Origin: Hemileia vastatrix
Taxonomy: Eukaryota; Basidiomycota; Pucciniomycetes; Pucciniales; Zaghouaniaceae
Length of the DNA: 64,000 nucleotides
NCBI GenBank assembly: GCA_030280995.1
Contig: JASXTE010000011.1
Coordinates: 553,501 to 617,500 of the forward strand
Direction: 5' to 3'
Positions 10,001-20,354 of the stretch are shown one piece after another. The notes below the pieces were generated by a model. The model was not told the DNA's origin, searched no databases, and was given only the letters and a program-made list of their open reading frames with translations. The position numbers were made by a program, and so were the translations under genes. Position 1 is the stretch's first letter, and every line of letters starts with the position of its first letter.

Positions 10001-11244
10001 AACCTGACGAAGACGTTTATATGAAAATTCCTCTAGGCATGAAAAGGCCTCCCAATCTTAAAAATCCAGTTTTATTGTTAAAGCGTTCACTTTATGGTTT
10101 AAAGCAGGCCTCTAGGTGTTGGTACACAGAGTTAATTAATTTCTTCTATTCCCTTAATTTTTATCCCTCAGCTGCGGATCCTTGTCTCTTCATACATGAA
10201 AGTACTACTCATCCTTGTTACGTCCATGTGCATGTTGATGACCTTTCCATTTTTGGTAAGGATATTGATTGGTTCAAAGTTGCCATTCAATCAAAGTTTG
10301 ATATGGAAGATCTTGGAGATGCAAAATTTATTTTGGGAATGAGGGTTACGAGAAATAGAAATACCGGTACCTTATCTCTTTGTCAAGATCAGGAGATTAA
10401 GGATTTACTCACTTCTTATGACATGTCAAATTGCAAGCCATCTAGTACTCCAATGACAATGAACACTCAACTGGTACCAGCAACTGAAGACGAAATAAAA
10501 CAATTCTCTCAACTCAACATCAATTATCGACGAGCAGTGGGTCGATTAAATTACATCACTCAGGCAACTAGACCAGATATTGCCTTCATAAACAGTCAAC
10601 TAGCACAATACTTAAATGCTCCTGGTATTAAACATTGGTTGGCATTCAAAAGGGTCCTTCGCTATCTGCGAGGTAGTATCAATCTATCACTTACTTTTCA
10701 TTCAGATGATCCTTTTATCAATGAGGGTCACTACAGTTATTCACTTCCTACTGGTTTTGCTGATGCCGATTGGGCAGGTTGTCAAGTTACTCGACGCTCA
10801 ACTACTGGATATGTTTTTATTATCAATGGTACTGCTATCAGTTGGCGCTGCAAGAAACAACCTACAGTTGCCCTTAGCACTACTGAAGCTGAATCTAAAG
10901 CTACAGTTGATGCAGCGCAAGAGGCAATTTGGATGCAGACTCTCTTTAATGACCTTGGATTTGACTGTAAATCTTCCTCAAAATTATTTTCCGATAATCA
11001 AGGTTGTATTTCTTTGTGCAAAAATCCCATGTTTCACGCTAGAACTAAGCATGTTGAAATCCAATTTCATTGGATTAGAGAGCAAATAATGTCTGGAAAA
11101 ATTGACCTACAATATACGCCATCAACTGATATGATTGCTGATGTCTTTACTAAGGCTCTTAGCAAGGAAAAATTCAGAAAATTTGTAGACAAAATTGGTT
11201 TGAACGGTATGATTGATAGCAAGGAGGGGTGTAAGAACAACTAG
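7018..11244 (+). CDS. Ty1/copia Gag-Pol polyprotein, 1408 aa
   Basis: This single frame encodes all functions needed for copying and integrating the element. Residues ~45-240 are a copia gag/UBN2-type domain. A Cys/His cluster (FC..GKHNPKAKHSEEDC) lies near 263. The protease has FDSGATVHM near 330. A GAG-pre-integrase HHCC segment (WHFRLGH .. CEPC) lies near 460-500. The integrase shows HCDLSG, VCDGGSEF and a Glu in NPIAERGN, the expected D,D,E set. Reverse transcriptase runs ~900-1130 (AFLYGKPDEDVYM, SLYGLKQASR, catalytic HVDD). RNase H starts near 1245 (DADWAG, STTEAES, FSDNQG) and ends with ADVFTKAL. The start ATG lies 12 bases past the PBS. The stop codon falls inside the 3' LTR. Length and order are typical of a one-frame copia; no damage is visible. 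Confidence 0.95.
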   Translation: MSSNDIFTIPSPASTNKSDYSSTSFNTARPSSPSKMDSNNDSSGDTLRNIPVLSVGNFHEWRIRMRALLTYQDLKNLVFGLEQPPPEDAAQSLKLDFQKRANKATNILISKLDAANIAAFVTDDDMDKPWQIWTKLSNQYAAADASNRASIFARYHDVKCQEGNLMSFVNDLRTRINELGSVGVSVESENEAHRLLRQLPECYSTHKALILHACEVTQTHLSVSNLLSRLARLSSEIESENSTSSHSALINKTKSNQKPKWEFCRDGKHNPKAKHSEEDCFQLHPEKRKNRVTANSSKASEEVHASISCGPAKIFKANISNTSSKMLIFDSGATVHMIKKRSNFKTYSRFRRPIKLGNGTIIYSSGKGSVNLVTPREVITLTDCLHVPEISQNLIGIGPFISHGCDQHMNSNGELTITRSNEIILDGKWDDSEGLVVLNANFGEHHVPVFKSLYASNSKMLWHFRLGHSNSQYLDKIQSKIGFKLCDDFNFCEPCVNAKHHHSPFLGTVPRGTRFLEFLHCDLSGKITPATYGGANYYFKITDSYSSYRFVFLLSNKSDTFKAFLQFKTQIENLSNLKIGNFVCDGGSEFINKDFKDLSVKDGFKMIVTSPYTPQQNPIAERGNRITTEMAKSLLFHAKMPIEFWGEAVNTAVYLENRLPSASLSFDTPFKVRFGKDAKYDHLKVFGCAAYALIDKSKRGGKFYTNSIKCCFLGYAEDVTSYRLLRLDNKKIIYSHNVIFDETSFPIQDLSSETQLSEIFTEDVVAITSDFSENIPLTPSDNHSSNHIPSTESEDPPIEKPKSINRFWDYQLTPNIASNDISSSIDSSNIIEGGRKRIPRKLNSDFEIKNYLSITNVISAHATHDDVPDIQLSDPLTYFEAINRCDGDFWLDAISQELKMIENQSVWNIVEQPENVPTIGSIWVFKIKRDADGHIQKYKARLCARGCSQKAGINYFETFAPTGRLTTLRVLISFATREDWDFIQMDVKGAFLYGKPDEDVYMKIPLGMKRPPNLKNPVLLLKRSLYGLKQASRCWYTELINFFYSLNFYPSAADPCLFIHESTTHPCYVHVHVDDLSIFGKDIDWFKVAIQSKFDMEDLGDAKFILGMRVTRNRNTGTLSLCQDQEIKDLLTSYDMSNCKPSSTPMTMNTQLVPATEDEIKQFSQLNINYRRAVGRLNYITQATRPDIAFINSQLAQYLNAPGIKHWLAFKRVLRYLRGSINLSLTFHSDDPFINEGHYSYSLPTGFADADWAGCQVTRRSTTGYVFIINGTAISWRCKKQPTVALSTTEAESKATVDAAQEAIWMQTLFNDLGFDCKSSSKLFSDNQGCISLCKNPMFHARTKHVEIQFHWIREQIMSGKIDLQYTPSTDMIADVFTKALSKEKFRKFVDKIGLNGMIDSKEGCKNN
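11220..11229 (+). other. Polypurine tract before copia 3' LTR
   Basis: The sequence CAAGGAGGGG ends exactly at the first base of the LTR (TGTAAG). This is the expected plus-strand primer site for reverse transcription. It overlaps the coding frame. Confidence 0.75.
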
Positions 11245-11649
11245 TTAACTCACTGTGTTTTTCTTTCTATTTTTATCCGTTTTATAATTATAAGAGTAGT
11301 TATTGACTCAACCTCCATAGAGATCACATCACGTCTTATTTTTCTCACGTTTTTCTATGTTGTTCTTATTTTATGCTATTCATTCATCCCTGTCCTCATT
11401 GAGCGAGACACTAACTTAAATACTGGGTCTTGTCATTTCTTTTTGCCCGTCTTTTATCTCGCTCAATATTATTTCATTATTTTTATCTTTAGGTAACAGC
11501 GGCAAAGACCACTTAATAGGGCAGATCGTTTATTGACGTCTGTTTTATTTTTATATCTAAAAGGTAACAGCGGCAAAGACCACTTAATAGGGCAGATCGT
11601 TTATTGACGTCTGTTTTATTTTTATATCTAAAAGATTCGAGTTGTTTTA
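11230..11649 (+). repeat. Copia 3' LTR
   Basis: It is 420 bp, the same length as the 5' copy, with both 69-bp repeat units present. The reading frame ends 15 bases inside it (TAG at 11242). Confidence 0.93.
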
Positions 11650-11654
11650 CTTAA

Positions 11655-12060
11655 AACCTCAATAAAAGTATAAAAAAGCAACAGATGATAGGTATACACC
11701 TGGAGAGTACCTCATTAAAGTTTGGTAGCTTGTGCAACCCTATTCATTGAGCTAAAAATTATAAAGTTAAGTAAAATAAAAAAATCAAAAATATTCAAAA
11801 ATACTTTATAAAATATTTAAAAATAAAAGAGAAATACTAAAAATTCCACATAAATTTAAAAGGTTCTTGAGACTCCTTAATTTAATTTTCATAAATTATT
11901 ACGCCTATAATAACATTTCTTGACTGGTAAATAAATATTTTATCATGACTTAATTATTAGACTAATTTTTGCTATAAAACCAACCAATTTCTTTATGATC
12001 AAATTATTTTAAATGATAAATGACCTTCTAATCCCTGTAATGAGTGTCACATGATAAATT
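11655..12060 (-). repeat. LTR fragment continuing past the copia insertion
   Basis: The block AAAATACTTTATAAAAT..TAAAAATTCCACA..GGTTCTTGAGACTCC resembles 6120-6230 and, reversed, the solo LTR at 19440-19600. The CTTAA target lies within this LTR, so copia landed in an older gypsy LTR. The far end is not defined. Confidence 0.5.
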
Positions 12061-12542
12061 TAATGTAATTTTAATTTCTGTACTAAACTTCAGACTGCCA
12101 CACAGGTGATTTTTCTTGTCGTCCTGGTATTTTGTCTTCTGGTGCTTTGTGAGTAAGGAGATATTGAACACTGGTTGCACTTTTCTCGTTGAAATTGGTA
12201 GTTCCCATTAATATTCTGAGTCAGATATTCTGCACTTGATCTAAACAGGCCAACCTTCTTGTGATCCAGCTTGTAAATTGGGTGTCATGTAGAAAGAGAT
12301 TGTGAGCTTAGTAAATCCAATTCACATATCTGTAGCACCAAATTATGATACTTTCATTAATCATTATAGCTCTTAATTCATTTCTGGGATAGCTTAAGCG
12401 CTGCTTCTAATTTCTGTTCTATACTCAGTACTCTCTGAATTTATTCTTAAGTTTCTGTAACTTGCAATTTTGATGGGGTACAAAATGAGAATCTTGGGTG
12501 GTATCCATAGTTAGCTTAGAAAGGTGAAGTTCCAGTTTACAC
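12061..12542. other. No gene recognised
   Basis: Open frames are short and match nothing else in the window. The stretch lies between an LTR fragment and a family 1 LTR and is probably remnant retroelement sequence. Confidence 0.35.
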
Positions 12543-13495
12543 TGTGGTCTTCCAACATTGGCAGAGGACTTTTTTGGTCTGTTTGGCACTGTTTTGGTAT
12601 GTCTTAATTGACATTGGTTAAATAATTAAGTGTTTTTTCTGGTTTTATTCAGTGAATATTTGGACTATTGGTATGCGAGTACTACCATTGGATAGCACCA
12701 GTTTTTCTCTATATTTAATGCCTTGCTGGCATTTTTCATATTCTAAGTTTTAAGGGGTCATTTGCTCACTTTTCATTTCTAAAAGATAGCCATTTAATTT
12801 TGTTTTTCATGTTTTACAGGCTAAAATTAAGTCTTAGGTTTAAGTGCTTAGTAACATTAAGTAGAGCTTATTTGGCTCTATATTTTATTTCAAATGTTGT
12901 TATAGCTTAATTTTGTGTTTTAAGGGTTTTATTACGTGTGGTGGATTTTTTAAGTATTTTGAGCTTTATTAGATGTTTTTGGTGATTTTCTGGCTTCAGG
13001 GAGGTCTGGCTGCTTCTAGATGGGATTCCTGCCTTGGCTATAGAAGGCTGGGGAGCGCTTCAAGAAGGTTTTTATTCAATTTGGCTGCCAAAAGCATCAA
13101 ATTTGTAGCTGTGCATGGATTTTTAGATGGTGGTCTGTGTGCACATACTGAATAAGACATTTTTGGACAACTTTATTATCATTCAACCATTAAGAGGTGA
13201 TATCATTTTTTCTCACTCAGTTTTTGCTGTTTTTTGGAAACAATAGGCTGTGTTTGTTGCAAGGTTAGTTCTTCATTTAACTCAACTTTGGAAACTGGTT
13301 TCTAAGTATTATTGCTGTTTTCCGTGCAACAAGTGCACAGTCTTTTGTTTTTCTGGTGTGGATCTTTCTGCATTTCAGGTTTCAAGTTCTCTGGTTCTCA
13401 GTGGTCTGCTATTGGCTACTGTCTTTACTTGTTAAGCATTCAAGAAGTGTGTTGGAAGGTTTATAGTAACAGTCTCTAATTTTCTGTAGTGTATA
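12543..13495 (+). repeat. Family 1 LTR
   Basis: It starts TGTGGTCTTCCAACATT. It shares its full length with the copies at 31497 and 33775, including AGTCTTAGGTT, GGAGGTCTGGCTGCTTC, GGTGGTCTGTGTG, CACTCAGTTTTTGCTG and GTCAAGAAGTGTGTTGGAAGG-like blocks. It is followed by integrase sequence, not by a PBS and gag, so this LTR is out of place (solo or rearranged). The 3' end is approximate. Confidence 0.75.
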
Positions 13496-13499
13496 AATA

Positions 13500-14350
13500 A
13501 AGAGGGAAGGTATAAGTACTTGATTGTTTCCAGGAATGATCTGTCTTTTTAGTTTGAGGCAGTGCTTCTGGATTATTTGAATGAAAAAAACGTTGCAGAA
13601 TTTCTAAAGAAGGAATGAGTTTTTAGGTATGGGTTGATGAAGTTGGTGACTGTTGATGGTGGGCCTGAGTTTTTAGCTGAATTTAAAGATGCTGTGGCAA
13701 GTATTGGTTCTAAAGTTAGAGTGGCTAAACCTTATTGTCGTGAAGCAGAAGGCATGGTTGAAAGAGGCCATCAAGTTATCAAGAAGGCTTTGATGAAGAT
13801 TTGTGGAGATAGTGCTGAAAAGTGGATGCATTATTTTCCCTTGGCATTATTTGCTGATAGGGTCACTGTGAAAAGGACAACTGGCTATTCCCCTTATTAA
13901 TTAATGATTGGGAAGAAAGCTGTTCAACCAGTGGATTTGGAAACTGTCTCTTATCTTGGAATGGATTAGGATGATGTGTGCTCAACTGAATATTTTCTCT
14001 GTGCCAGGATGCAACAGTTGAAATGTAGAGAGGAATGTCATGATAAGGAATACTCTACAATGATAAAGATAAGAAATCAGATGGTCAGATACTGGGACAA
14101 GAAGTTGGCTGATAGACTCAGGAATCCCTTGAAACCAGGTTGTTTGGTTTTGGTATATAATAGAAGTTTGGAGAGTCAGTGAAGAAAATATTTGCTGACA
14201 GATGGAATGAACCTTAAAGAGTCAGATATCAAGTTTCTGGAGGCTCTTATGTTTTTGAGGAGTTATATGGCGCAGTCTTAAAGATGAGAGTGGCTTCTGA
14301 CCAGGTGAAGAGATTTTACCAAAGATTCACTAGAAGGGGAGAAGATTGAC
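13500..14350 (+). pseudogene. Gypsy integrase fragment
   Basis: A broken frame reads VTVDGGPEFLAEFKDAV and EAEGMVERGHQVIKKAL, then LALFADRVTVKRTTGYSPY. The integrase at 63.6 kb has MVEGGPEFGTEF and EAEGMVERGHQVIKDAL in matching positions. These are the second catalytic Asp and the catalytic Glu region of a gypsy integrase; here the Asp is intact. A C-terminal piece follows at 13976-14182 (NQMVRYWDKKLADRL, PLKPGCLVLVYNRS). The N-terminal part is missing and at least two stops interrupt it. It belongs with family 1 or D type gypsy elements. Confidence 0.85.
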
Positions 14351-14429
14351 TCCCTAATGAGGATAAACTTTGGACCATTCTTTAAATTTTGTATTTTGGT
14401 GATGCTGTGCATCTGTTTTGTTGGAATTT

Positions 14430-14890
14430 TTTTTAAAAGGTACCCATGGGCAAGGCTTCTAGATTTTATCCTGGAAAGTGTAGGGGTTAGTGATGGGCTG
14501 GATGCTGTGTAGAACAGTTACCTTAGACTGTCTGTTTTCAACCCATTCTCTTAATCTGGCTGAACCCTAGTATTGGTTTCTCTTCACAGGTTTAAGTCCT
14601 CTATGACTAAAAACTGGAAATTCTTTTGGTCTTCAAGTGCGGGACTCTTCACTCTTATTGGTTTTGGTTTATTTTTTTGGATGTTGTGTTTTTTTTAGAA
14701 GGTACCCAGTGGGGGCTTCTAGATTATATTTTTGAAAGTGTGGGGGTAACTGATGAGCTGGATGCTATGTAGACCAGTTACCCTGAAATGTCTGTTTCAA
14801 GTATTTTATTTGTCCTAGTTGAATCCTAGTTGTGTTTTTGTTATTCAGTTTTCAAGTCAACTATGACATTAAACTGGCTTACAGGCTTGG
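14430..14890 (+). repeat. Tandem duplication (~260-bp unit) downstream of integrase
   Basis: Bases from ~14436 (AAAGGTACCCATGGGCAAGG .. TTCTAGATTTTATCCTGGAA .. GAGTGTAGG-like) are repeated from ~14697 (AGAAGGTACCCAGTGGGGG .. TTCTAGATTATATTTTTGAA). Both units continue through GATGGGCTGGATGCTGTGTAG / GATGAGCTGGATGCTATGTAG and end near CAAGTCxxCTATGAC. The copies have clearly diverged. No coding potential is visible. Confidence 0.65.
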
Positions 14891-15562
14891 ACTGGCTTCT
14901 TTGATCTAATTTGATTAGTAGTGGATCACTGGTGTTCTCCCATCTTTTTTACTTATTGGAGGGAGCCCACCCAGTGATCATTTCCTTCAACTCAACTTCC
15001 TATGGAGCCCAACTTTTTATTTTTCTTTTCCTTAATTTTTGTGTCTTTTTTTTTCTAGATAGTTCTTTTAGATTATTTTTTTCTCTTTTCTTTTAATTTT
15101 TATGGGGGTTATTAGGATATAATAGCAGGAAAATCACAAATTATTTAATATGGTGTCACCACATCAGGGTCACCTGGATGTGGGCGAGCATTGGTTTGGA
15201 AAGGCTCATCAATTGGCCAGGTAATAGTATTTTATTTTTTTATCTCTATCTCATTTTTTATTTTTTTCTTTGATTTCTATTTATTTCATTTCTTTATTGA
15301 AATTATTTTTCTTAATTTTTTTTTTATCTCAACTCATTTTGAAATTTTCTAAAGGTGTATCCACATCAAGGTGAACTTGGATGTGGGTAAGATATCAGGG
15401 GAAAAGCTCATCAATTGGCTTGGGGAAACCATTTGTAAATATTATATATCTCATATTAATATTGTTATTCATTTCATTTTAATTTCTCAGCTCTCATATT
15501 TTTTGGGTAGATTTGTTAATTATTTTCAAGTTTTTTAAAGTATGTTAGTAGTTCAATAAAAA
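14891..15562. other. T-rich non-coding stretch with a short repeat
   Basis: A segment at ~15151-15222 (GGTGTCACCACATCAGGG .. CTTGGATGTGGG-like .. GGAAAGGCTCATCAATTGGC) recurs at ~15354-15421 with small differences. The rest is T-rich and without a recognisable gene. Confidence 0.5.
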
Positions 15563-16220
15563 TTAAATAAAAATAAAAATAAAAATAAAAATAAAAATAA
15601 AAATAAAAATAAAAATAAAAATAAAAATAAAAATAAAAATAAAAATAAAAATAAAAATAAAAATAAAAATAAAAATAAAAATAAAAATAAAAATAAAAAT
15701 AAAAATAAAAATAAAAATAAAAATAAAAATAAAAATAAAAATAAAAATAAAAATAAAAATAAAAATAAAAATAAAAATAAAAATAAAAATAAAAATAAAA
15801 ATAAAAATAAAAATAAAAATAAAAATAAAAATAAAAATAAAAATAAAAATAAAAATAAAAATAAAAATAAAAATAAAAATAAAAATAAAAATATAAATAT
15901 AAATATAAATAAAAATAAAAAAAAAATAAAAATAAAAAATAAAATAAAATTAAAAATAAAAATAAAAATAAAAATAAAAATAAAAATAAAAATAAAAATA
16001 AAAATAAAAATAAAAATAAAAATAAAAATAAAAATAAAAATAAAAATAAAAATAAAAATAAAAATAAAAATAAAAACAAAAATAAAAATAAAAATAAAAA
16101 TAAAAATAAAAATAAAAATAAAAATAAAAATAAAAATAAAAATAAAAATAAAAATAAAAATAAAAATAAAAAAAAAAATAAAAATAAAAATAAAAATAAA
16201 AATAAAAATAAAAATAAAAT
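15563..16220 (+). repeat. (AAAAT)n pentanucleotide array, left part
   Basis: About 650 bp of nearly pure AAAAT repeats. There is one irregular patch near 15890-15950 and one near 16168, plus a single A-to-C change near 16077. The long artificial frame on the minus strand (alternating Phe-Leu or Phe-Tyr) is only this repeat translated. Together with 26730-27713 it probably formed one array before the gypsy element inserted. Confidence 0.97.
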
Positions 16221-16234
16221 ATAAAAAAGATAAA

Positions 16235-17508
16235 TATTGGTCGGTTATCTAGAAGAAGGAGAAGATGAGAGAAAGAACACAGAAGAAGAGGAGGAAATAT
16301 AAGGAGAAGATAATAAAAGATAAAGAAATAAAAAAATAATTATTCTGAGAGTGAGAGACAATGAAATTTCTTTGGACTTGGTACAGTAGTGACAGGTATT
16401 AAATTATAATATATTTATTTAAGTAAGATTTATTTTCAATGCATGGCAAACACTAATATTATTATTAGACTTATTGAAACCTTTCAAGTAATTTATATAT
16501 TTTAACTTAGATTTATAAGCTAATAAAAATAAAATAAATGTATAACTTTTAAAATTGTAAGTAAGTAGAGTGTATAATAAGTGATGGGTTAAAGGGGATT
16601 ACCCAAGGCCCTTTTATAGACCAAGGGACCTCTGAAGCGCCACAAATCAGTAAATACAAAATAGTAATAAGCTCAAACAATAATATAAAAGAGTAGAAAT
16701 GAAACATGGATATTAAGAGAAAAATATGAAACAATTAACTAAAACCCATGAGTAATTAACCATTTTCCCACCATGACTTCCCAAAACACTTAATTAAAAT
16801 AATTATTAACCAAGTAAGTCTGAAACTTGAGAACAATGAGTAAAAAAATCCAAAACAGACATTATAGTGACATGTAAAGGTTTTAAGTATAGCAAATAAA
16901 ATTATTTTCACGCCAAAGATTCATATATTAAATTCAATCCAGTTTAAAGCAATTTTGATTAATTGTTTTAACTATGTAATTAATTCAATAATTTGTTTAA
17001 ATGAAACAATTAATTAATTTAATGATATTTGTAATTTAAAGTGGAGATTTTAATACTATGTTATTAAATAAGTGTTATTATTAATTTAATAATTTTTTCT
17101 GACACAATTAAGGGTCAAAAGATGCGCCCAATATTATTGTTTAATAATAAATGAAGTTTTATTTAATATATAAATTTAAATAATTAATCTAATTACATTA
17201 TATGTCAATTTTACATATATAATTAAAATATATGTTTGTAATTAATTAATTATTAACTTTTAATTATTAAATACATAAAAATGCGCAATTATTTGTAGAA
17301 TATAAAATATACTATGCTTAATTTAAATGTATAAAAATTTATATAATAATAAAACTAATATAACACTTATTTTTAACAAGATACTTATATAATTTTATTA
17401 TGCAATAAAATATTAGTTTATATAGATAAAATAAAATTCTTACGCCCTCTTTCAGGTCCAATAAATTAACATATTATTTACTGGGCTCCTGGTATAGCCT
17501 GGATGACA
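16235..17508 (-). repeat. 3' LTR of the chromovirus
   Basis: It matches 25476-26729 over its whole length: TCTAGAAGAAGGAGAAG, GTACAGTAGTGACAGG, CCCAAGGCCCTTTTA, ACGCCCTCTTTCAGGTCC, CCTGGTATAGCCTGG. It has ~35 bases (near 16665-16700) that are missing from the other copy, and scattered substitutions. The minus-strand 5' edge is fixed by TGTCATCC at 17508. Confidence 0.88.
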
Positions 17509-17529
17509 CTCCCTCACTCTAGAAAAAAC

Positions 17530-18700
17530 AATAAAAAAATGATAAGATTTTTTCTTTTTGTACTTTTTTAACAGAGTAGGAAGATTTGCAATCTCCTTGC
17601 CAGGTATCCATGCATCATGTTCAGATTATTTGCTCTTTATCTCAATAAATATTCAGTACCTCTTTCAGAAGTGATAATTCTATCATTGAGAATTTTATCA
17701 ATTTCTGCAGTTTCTGTGACTTCCTGAGGGTTTTTCTTAGGTCTTCCCCTTCTTTTGGAAAATAAGTAACTGTTGGAAGTATATGGCTTAAGGAAAGAAA
17801 TGGGAAAAACAGGATGTTTTCTATCATATGGAGAATACAATACAACTTCTACTGCATTATCTCCAACCATTCTTTTAACAACAAATGGTCCTAGAAAAGG
17901 ATCTTTTTATTTGTTGTTTCTCGTAAATTGAAATGGACAGTAGATATCAACACTTCATCACCCTTGTTAAATGTGTATTGTTTATGGGCTTTATCCCATC
18001 TTTTCTTTTCATATTCAAATGATTTATCAATACACCTTTGAGCATGTTTTCTGCATAGCTGTTGCATTTGCATAATTGATTTTACACCAGGGTGTAGTTC
18101 CAACTTAGGTAATTTATTATTGAGAATCTGAGCAGGAGTGTTTGAGAAATTACCTGAGCAAAGCTCAAAAGGCTTTTTCTCAGTGACAGAATGAACAGTG
18201 TTATTATATGCAAATTCAAGACCAGGAAATAGAGTGAACCAATCATGAGTAAATCTGTCATTGTCTTTATATTCTAATCCAAAGGCACAATACCTTCTAA
18301 TCATATCTTCCAGAGTTTGAATCATTCTCTCAGATAGACCATCAGTCTGAGGATGGTGAGCTGTAGACAACTTTAACTCACAGCCACAAATATCCATCAA
18401 AGAGGTCCAAAACTCAGAAGTAAATTTTGGATCTCTATCAGAGATAATGGCTTTTGGAAAACCAATAATATTAAACATGTAAGACCACCATAAGAAAGCT
18501 AATTCTTTTGTGGATACATCTTTGTGGGTTGGAATAAATTTGCACATTTTTGTGAATCTATCTACTATTACCCAACAAGAGTTATAGCTGTATTTACCTG
18601 CAACAGGAAGACCTGTGACAAAATCCATGTTAATTATTTGCCAAGGAGCATCAGGTGCTTCAATATGTTTTAATAAACCTGCTCTTTTACCTGTCAACAT
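17530..18700 (-). pseudogene. Chromovirus integrase with C-terminal chromodomain
   Basis: The integrase inserts the cDNA copy into the host genome. Minus-strand peptides in order: MDFVTGLPVAG (first catalytic Asp), VDRFTKM, IISDRDPKFTSEFW (second Asp), HHPQTDGLSERMIQTLED (catalytic Glu), LEFAYNNTVHS, then the C-terminal VLISTVHFN. After a frame break come VVLYSPYDRKHPVFPISFL, a basic RRGRPKKN stretch, and EIDKILNDRI..TEYLLR, followed in another frame by AWIPGKEIANLPTLL. That last part has the shape of a chromodomain. The D,D,E triad is intact, but stops near 17890 and 17637 break the protein. Confidence 0.85.
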
Positions 18701-19232
18701 TTTAGATTTTTGGCAGGAATCTCAAGATTCAACATATAATTTTGTATCTTCAGACATATTAGCCCACCAAGCAGTGTTTTTTAATTCTAATCAATGTTTT
18801 TTCAAGATCAAAATGACCAGCTAATATGTCATCATGACAAAGTTTGAGGATAGTTTCTTTCATAGAAGGATGAATTACAATTACATTAGTAAGATTTCTT
18901 CTATGATATATATAACCATATTCAATAGAAAACTTTCCTTTAATTAAAGCATTTTGATATTTCTCAGGAAGAGTTTTAATCAATTCTTGAATTGAAGCAT
19001 TCTTAGGATCATTTAAGATAGTAAATAATTTATTTAAATCAGAATCCTTATAATATGAATCCAATATTAATTGAAATAACTCTTTTTCCATATCAACTAT
19101 AAATATACCATGGATATGATTAGTATCATCTTCAGGTACATAAGCAGGATTGGAATCATTATTTGGAAGAGGCAATCTGGATAGCATATCAACATTGGAG
19201 TGAACACTTCCAGCTCTATGGATAATTGTCAT
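18701..19232 (-). pseudogene. Chromovirus RNase H end and integrase zinc-binding region
   Basis: The frame reads MTIIHRAGSVHSNVDMLSRL, the usual end of gypsy RNase H, then an acidic linker. The HHCC region of integrase follows (GYIYHRRN, HDDILAGHFDLEKTL, KKHCLVG) and is broken by a stop before its second Cys pair, where TKLYVES and CQKSKMLTGK continue. The upstream part of RNase H lies beyond the solo LTR at 20355. Confidence 0.8.
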
Positions 19233-19236
19233 CTGT

Positions 19237-20354
19237 TGTGGTGGCCTAAAGTTTAGTACGGCACCTAAATACGTAAATGGAGTTATTACGACGTAAAGAT
19301 TGATGATGTTAATATTTTAAAAAGGGATTTATTTAATTTATTTGAGTTTTAAATATGAAGAAATTGGTCAAAAGCAAATGCCTATGTGAAAAAAAATTAT
19401 TTTACGGAGAAAACTTTTTTTATGGTCTGAAAAGTTTATAAGTATCAAGTCGAGTCACTCAAGAGCCTTGGGAAATTTTCCCAGAATTTTTACTATTTTT
19501 CTTATATTTTTAAATGAAATTTAAAGATTTATAGAAGTATTTTTGTTTTTAGAAATTACTTAACTTTGATGACTTTACACGGGCTGATTAGAGCTGCGCA
19601 GACTACAAAAATTAGTTGGGAATGTAAAAAGGAGGTGGCTCTATCATGTGAAATTTTTCAAGATTTTTTTATTATAGTTTTAAGGTTCTAACTGAGTCCG
19701 GAGGTCTGGACGGACTCCAGACCAGCTCCGTACGAGCTCTAGACGGGCTCCAGATGGGCTCCGGCTGAGTGCTGGAGAAGTATCTTAGGCACGTGACTAG
19801 GTATATTTAAGAGCCTTTCAGACTCGAAATCATACATGATATAAGACATCATACAGCTTAATCTTTAACCACCACGGTCTCATTTTTTTATTACTCAACA
19901 AATTAAATAAATTGTAATACCCTTGTAACTTTATATTTTATATATAACATTTTAGAAATACTACTCAGCAATTTAAATCACACTTCATACAGGGTATCTT
20001 TAGAAAGGTCTTCATCACTGGGACTTGATTATTGCTGTCTCATAAAAATTCAAAATTATTATAAAAACATAAAAGTCAATCTTTTCAGATCTTTCACTGG
20101 TACACCTTAATTGCTGTAATCAGTATTTCCTTCTCAACAGCCACTCTTATTTAAATCTCAATAAGCGTTAAATATTTCAGGGTTTCATAATATTATATTA
20201 CATCAGATCTAAATAGACTGGGTAGCTTAGCAATTTAGAACACCTACTTTGTTATTTTTGTTGGAAGGACGGGGTTTTTAGCTAAATCCACACATCTCCT
20301 TTGGATTCTGCTTACAGCAAGGCGACTGTAAGAGTTTATCATACCATACCATCC
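19237..20354 (+). repeat. Solo LTR nested in the chromovirus, TSD TCTGT
   Basis: TCTGT occurs immediately before 19237 and again at 20355-20359, and the chromovirus frame resumes on both sides, so this is an insertion of one LTR without internal sequence. It starts TGTGGTGGCC. Landmarks: CTCAAGAGCCTTGGG near 19460, a GGAG/GGCTCC-rich cluster at 19690-19775, GATCTTTCACTGGTACACC near 20090, and CTTTGGATTCTGCTTACAGCAAGGCGACTGTAAGAG near 20300 (given here in pieces of a block shared with 29434 and 57624). The end ..CCATCC is unusual; CA ends a few bases earlier at ..TACCA. Confidence 0.8.

Larger units (their letters stand above)
6568..11654 (+). mobile_element. Near-intact Ty1/copia retrotransposon
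   Basis: The element is bounded by CTTAA at 6568-6572 and 11650-11654, a 5-bp target duplication. Inside are two 420-bp LTRs, a PBS, one uninterrupted 1408-codon polyprotein frame and a polypurine tract. The LTRs differ at two positions that I can find (one near 6622 versus 11279, and one T/C in the first 69-bp repeat), so the insertion is recent compared with its decayed neighbours. The coding part is also visibly richer in G+C than the flanks. Of the retroelements in this window it is the only one that could still be active. Confidence 0.95.

Noticed and set aside
10616..11089. 157-residue plus-strand frame inside the copia RNase H region
   Set aside because: It overlaps the intact polyprotein in another frame and shows no domain; a shadow frame.
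15516..16079. 187-residue open frame of alternating Phe with Leu or Tyr on the minus strand
   Set aside because: It is a translation of the (AAAAT)n repeat; no start context or domain.
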